Below, piece by piece: positions 62,234-64,000 of a stretch of DNA of 64,000 nucleotides. Numbering within the stretch: the stretch's first letter is position 1; every line of letters begins with the position of its first letter. This stretch comes from Pseudomonadota bacterium (GTDB lineage Bacteria > Pseudomonadota > Gammaproteobacteria > Burkholderiales > Burkholderiaceae_C). The DNA is taken from assembly GCA_018241225.1 (NCBI GenBank), contig JAFEEG010000025.1, positions 56,735 to 120,734 of the forward strand. The letters run 5' to 3'. The notes under the pieces are model-generated. The model worked only from the letters and a program-made list of their open reading frames with translations, was not told the DNA's origin and ran no database searches. The position numbers and the translations under genes are program-made.

Positions 62234-63424
62234 TCAGAGCGCCTGCGCGAGGCGGGCGATGCCCTCCTCGATCTTCTCCACGTTGGCCGTCGCAAAGCTC
62301 AGGCGCAGCGTGGCCAGGTCGGGCTTTTCCGCGAAGAAAGGTGCACCGGGAACAAAGGCCACGAGCTTCTCGATGGCGCGCTTGGCGAACACGTTGGCAT
62401 CGGCAATGCGGCCGCCCGCACCGGTCAGGCGCGCCCAGAAGAACAGGCCGCCACCGGGCTGCGTGAACTCGATCGCATCGCCCAGCTCACGCTTGAGCGC
62501 CGCGCCCATGGCCTGGGCACGCTGGCCATAGACCTCACGCACCGTGGCCAGCGTGGCCGGCATGCGGCCGCTCTTGAGGTACTGCGCGGCGGTGGCCTGG
62601 GCAAAGGTGCTGGTGTGCGCGTCGCTGAACTGCTTGCACATGGTGGCCTTGGCCAGCAGCTCGGCCGGGCCGATCATCCAGCCGATGCGCAGGCCCGGGC
62701 TCAGCACCTTCGACAGGCTGCCGCAATGCACCACCAGCTCGCGGCTGCCGGGCACCTGGGCGGTGAGCGACATCAGCGAGGGCGGCGGTGCGTTGCCGCC
62801 GAAGTAGAGGTCGCCATAGGGGTCGTCTTCGACGACCAGCGTGTTGTGCTTGACCGCCAGCTCCAGCACCTTCTTGCGGCGCTCCAGGGTGAGCGTGGCC
62901 CCGCTGGGGTTGCCGAAGGTGGGAATCAGGTAGACGAACTTGGGGCGGTGCTCGGTGATGAGCTGCTCCAGCTCGTCCACCTTCACGCCGTTGGCATCGA
63001 TGGGCGCGCTGATGACCTGCGCGCCATAAAGGCGGAAGCACTGGATGGTGGCCAGGAAGGTCGGCCCTTCGACGATGACCTTGTCGCCGGGCGAGACCAG
63101 CGTCTTGCCCAGAAGGTCGAGTGCCTGCTGGCTGCCGGTGGTGACGATCAGGCCGCTGGGCTCCACCGTCACGCCCTTGGCCTGCATGAAGGATGCGAGC
63201 TGCTGGCGCAGCGGGTCGTAGCCTTCGGTGGCGCCGTACTGCAGCGCGCCGCCCGGCTCCTGCTCCAATGCCAGGCGGCTGGCTTCGGCGAGGCCCTCGA
63301 CGTCGAACATTGCGCTGTCGGGAAAGCCGCCGGCAAAGCTGATGATGCCGGGCTTGCCCAGCAGCTTGAACAGCTCGCGGATGGCGGAGGTTTCGACGTT
63401 GTCCAGGCGGGAGGCGAATTGCAT
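62234..63424 (-). CDS. PLP-dependent aminotransferase (class I/II)
   Basis: A 396-residue fold-type I aminotransferase of the 2-aminoadipate/LysN-like group. Conserved parts: FAGGFPDSAMFD, GSQQALDLLGK, PTFGNPSGATL, EDDPYGDLYF and the PLP-lysine in GSLSKVLSPGLRIGW. Likely transaminates 2-aminoadipate, branched or aromatic amino acids; precise substrate open. Confidence 0.87.
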   Translation of the reverse strand: MQFASRLDNVETSAIRELFKLLGKPGIISFAGGFPDSAMFDVEGLAEASRLALEQEPGGALQYGATEGYDPLRQQLASFMQAKGVTVEPSGLIVTTGSQQALDLLGKTLVSPGDKVIVEGPTFLATIQCFRLYGAQVISAPIDANGVKVDELEQLITEHRPKFVYLIPTFGNPSGATLTLERRKKVLELAVKHNTLVVEDDPYGDLYFGGNAPPPSLMSLTAQVPGSRELVVHCGSLSKVLSPGLRIGWMIGPAELLAKATMCKQFSDAHTSTFAQATAAQYLKSGRMPATLATVREVYGQRAQAMGAALKRELGDAIEFTQPGGGLFFWARLTGAGGRIADANVFAKRAIEKLVAFVPGAPFFAEKPDLATLRLSFATANVEKIEEGIARLAQAL

Positions 63425-63508
63425 GCGGTACTCACTGGCAAGGGATTGGCAAGGCCGCTATTGTCTACCGCCTTGGAAAAGCGCCGCCCGCCCCGGAGAA
63501 TGCATGCC

Positions 63509-64000
63509 ATGAAACCCCGCATCACCGTCATCACCATCGGCGTGGACGACCTGGAGCGTTCACTGCATTTCTACCGCGACGGGCTGGGCCTGGAGACCGA
63601 GGGCATCATCGGCCAGGAGTTCGAGCACGGCGCCGTGGTCTTCATCAAGTTGCACGGCGGCCTTCGCCTGGCCCTGTGGCCGCGCGCAAGCGTTGCCCAC
63701 GACACCGGCCTGCCCGCCGGCGCACCCAATGCGACCGAGTTCACCCTGGGCCACAACGTCGCCTCGAAGGCCGAGGCCGATGCCGTGATGGCGCAGGCCA
63801 GCGCTGCCGGCGCTCGCATCGTCAAGCCGGCGCACGACACCTTCTGGGGCGGCTACGCCGGCTACTTCCAGGACCCCGACGGGCACCTGTGGGAAGTGGC
63901 ATGGAACCCCGCCTGGACAGCAACCATCTTGAATGACGAGCTCAAAGACGCTCAGCGAAGTCATCGCGCCAAGGCGCCCTGGTGCGACCGATCGCGCTCA
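63509..64000 (+). CDS. VOC-family (glyoxalase-like) protein, 3' end outside window
   Basis: An open frame from ATG 63509 behind GGAG to the window end (164 codons without stop). It starts MKPRITVITIGVDDLERSLH and contains FYRDGLGLETEG, GYAGYFQDPDGHLWEVAWNP, the vicinal-oxygen-chelate pattern. The domain is complete by residue 133; the remaining codons could be a C-terminal extension or the frame may close shortly after. Confidence 0.8.
   Translation, partial: MKPRITVITIGVDDLERSLHFYRDGLGLETEGIIGQEFEHGAVVFIKLHGGLRLALWPRASVAHDTGLPAGAPNATEFTLGHNVASKAEADAVMAQASAAGARIVKPAHDTFWGGYAGYFQDPDGHLWEVAWNPAWTATILNDELKDAQRSHRAKAPWCDRSRS

Overview
The window is GC-rich (clearly above 60% by eye), densely coded DNA from a beta-proteobacterium, most likely a member of the Comamonadaceae (Burkholderiales). 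That placement is inference from the chromosomal genes at the right: relA, a 3-hydroxybutyrate dehydrogenase, an OmpR/EnvZ pair, ispD-ispF, mfd, serB and a membrane PQQ glucose dehydrogenase.

Positions 1 to about 43,690 belong to a large prophage whose left end lies outside the window. Its right end abuts the 3' end of a tRNA-Val(GAC) gene at 43,691-43,767, and the tyrosine integrase lies about 0.8 kb away, so integration into that tRNA is likely. The left arm (1-11,463, minus strand) is the late module. In order of transcription it holds small terminase, several tiny genes, large terminase, P22-like portal, an acidic scaffold, a group of accessory genes (including an Acb2/Tad1-like gene and a RyR-domain gene), an N4-gp56-type major capsid protein, a head-tail adaptor, and the start of a tail protein. 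The right arm (11,754-43,517, plus strand) is the early and lysogeny module. It holds small unknown genes, an SF3 primase-helicase, an array of Cys-rich paralogues, NinX, an HNH nuclease, a MoxR AAA ATPase, an array of nine very small overlapping genes, a VWA protein, and a fused metallopeptidase-like/VWA protein. These are followed by a RecB-like nuclease, a SNF2-type helicase, a free-standing HNH endonuclease, a family A DNA polymerase, a possible ssDNA-binding protein, further nucleases and zinc-finger proteins, then the excisionase-like and integrase genes. Portal, terminase and capsid types suggest a temperate podovirus-like phage; no lysis gene or CI-like repressor is visible here.

The most striking feature is a dispersed regulatory motif. 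On the early arm nearly every transcription unit starts with three direct copies of TCTAA at fixed offsets of 7 and 11 bp, always pointing in the direction of transcription. On the late arm the same half-site appears as an inverted repeat, GATCTA-N3-TAGATC. One early copy is stretched by exactly 11 bp and contains a perfect parS-like palindrome. Two tandem arrays of small genes are joined by stop/start overlaps. Most of these junctions encode a C-terminal RLT tail that often overlaps the ribosome binding site of the next gene. Three intergenic hairpins with 8-bp stems and the same CAAG loop precede small early genes.

Positions 43,691-64,000 are ordinary chromosome: tRNA-Val, relA, an alpha/beta hydrolase, 3-hydroxybutyrate dehydrogenase, a SIMPL-domain periplasmic protein, ompR-envZ, ispF-ispD, mfd-serB, a marR-gcd operon, an Ldh-family oxidoreductase, a lipoprotein, a PLP aminotransferase and a VOC-family protein cut by the window end.
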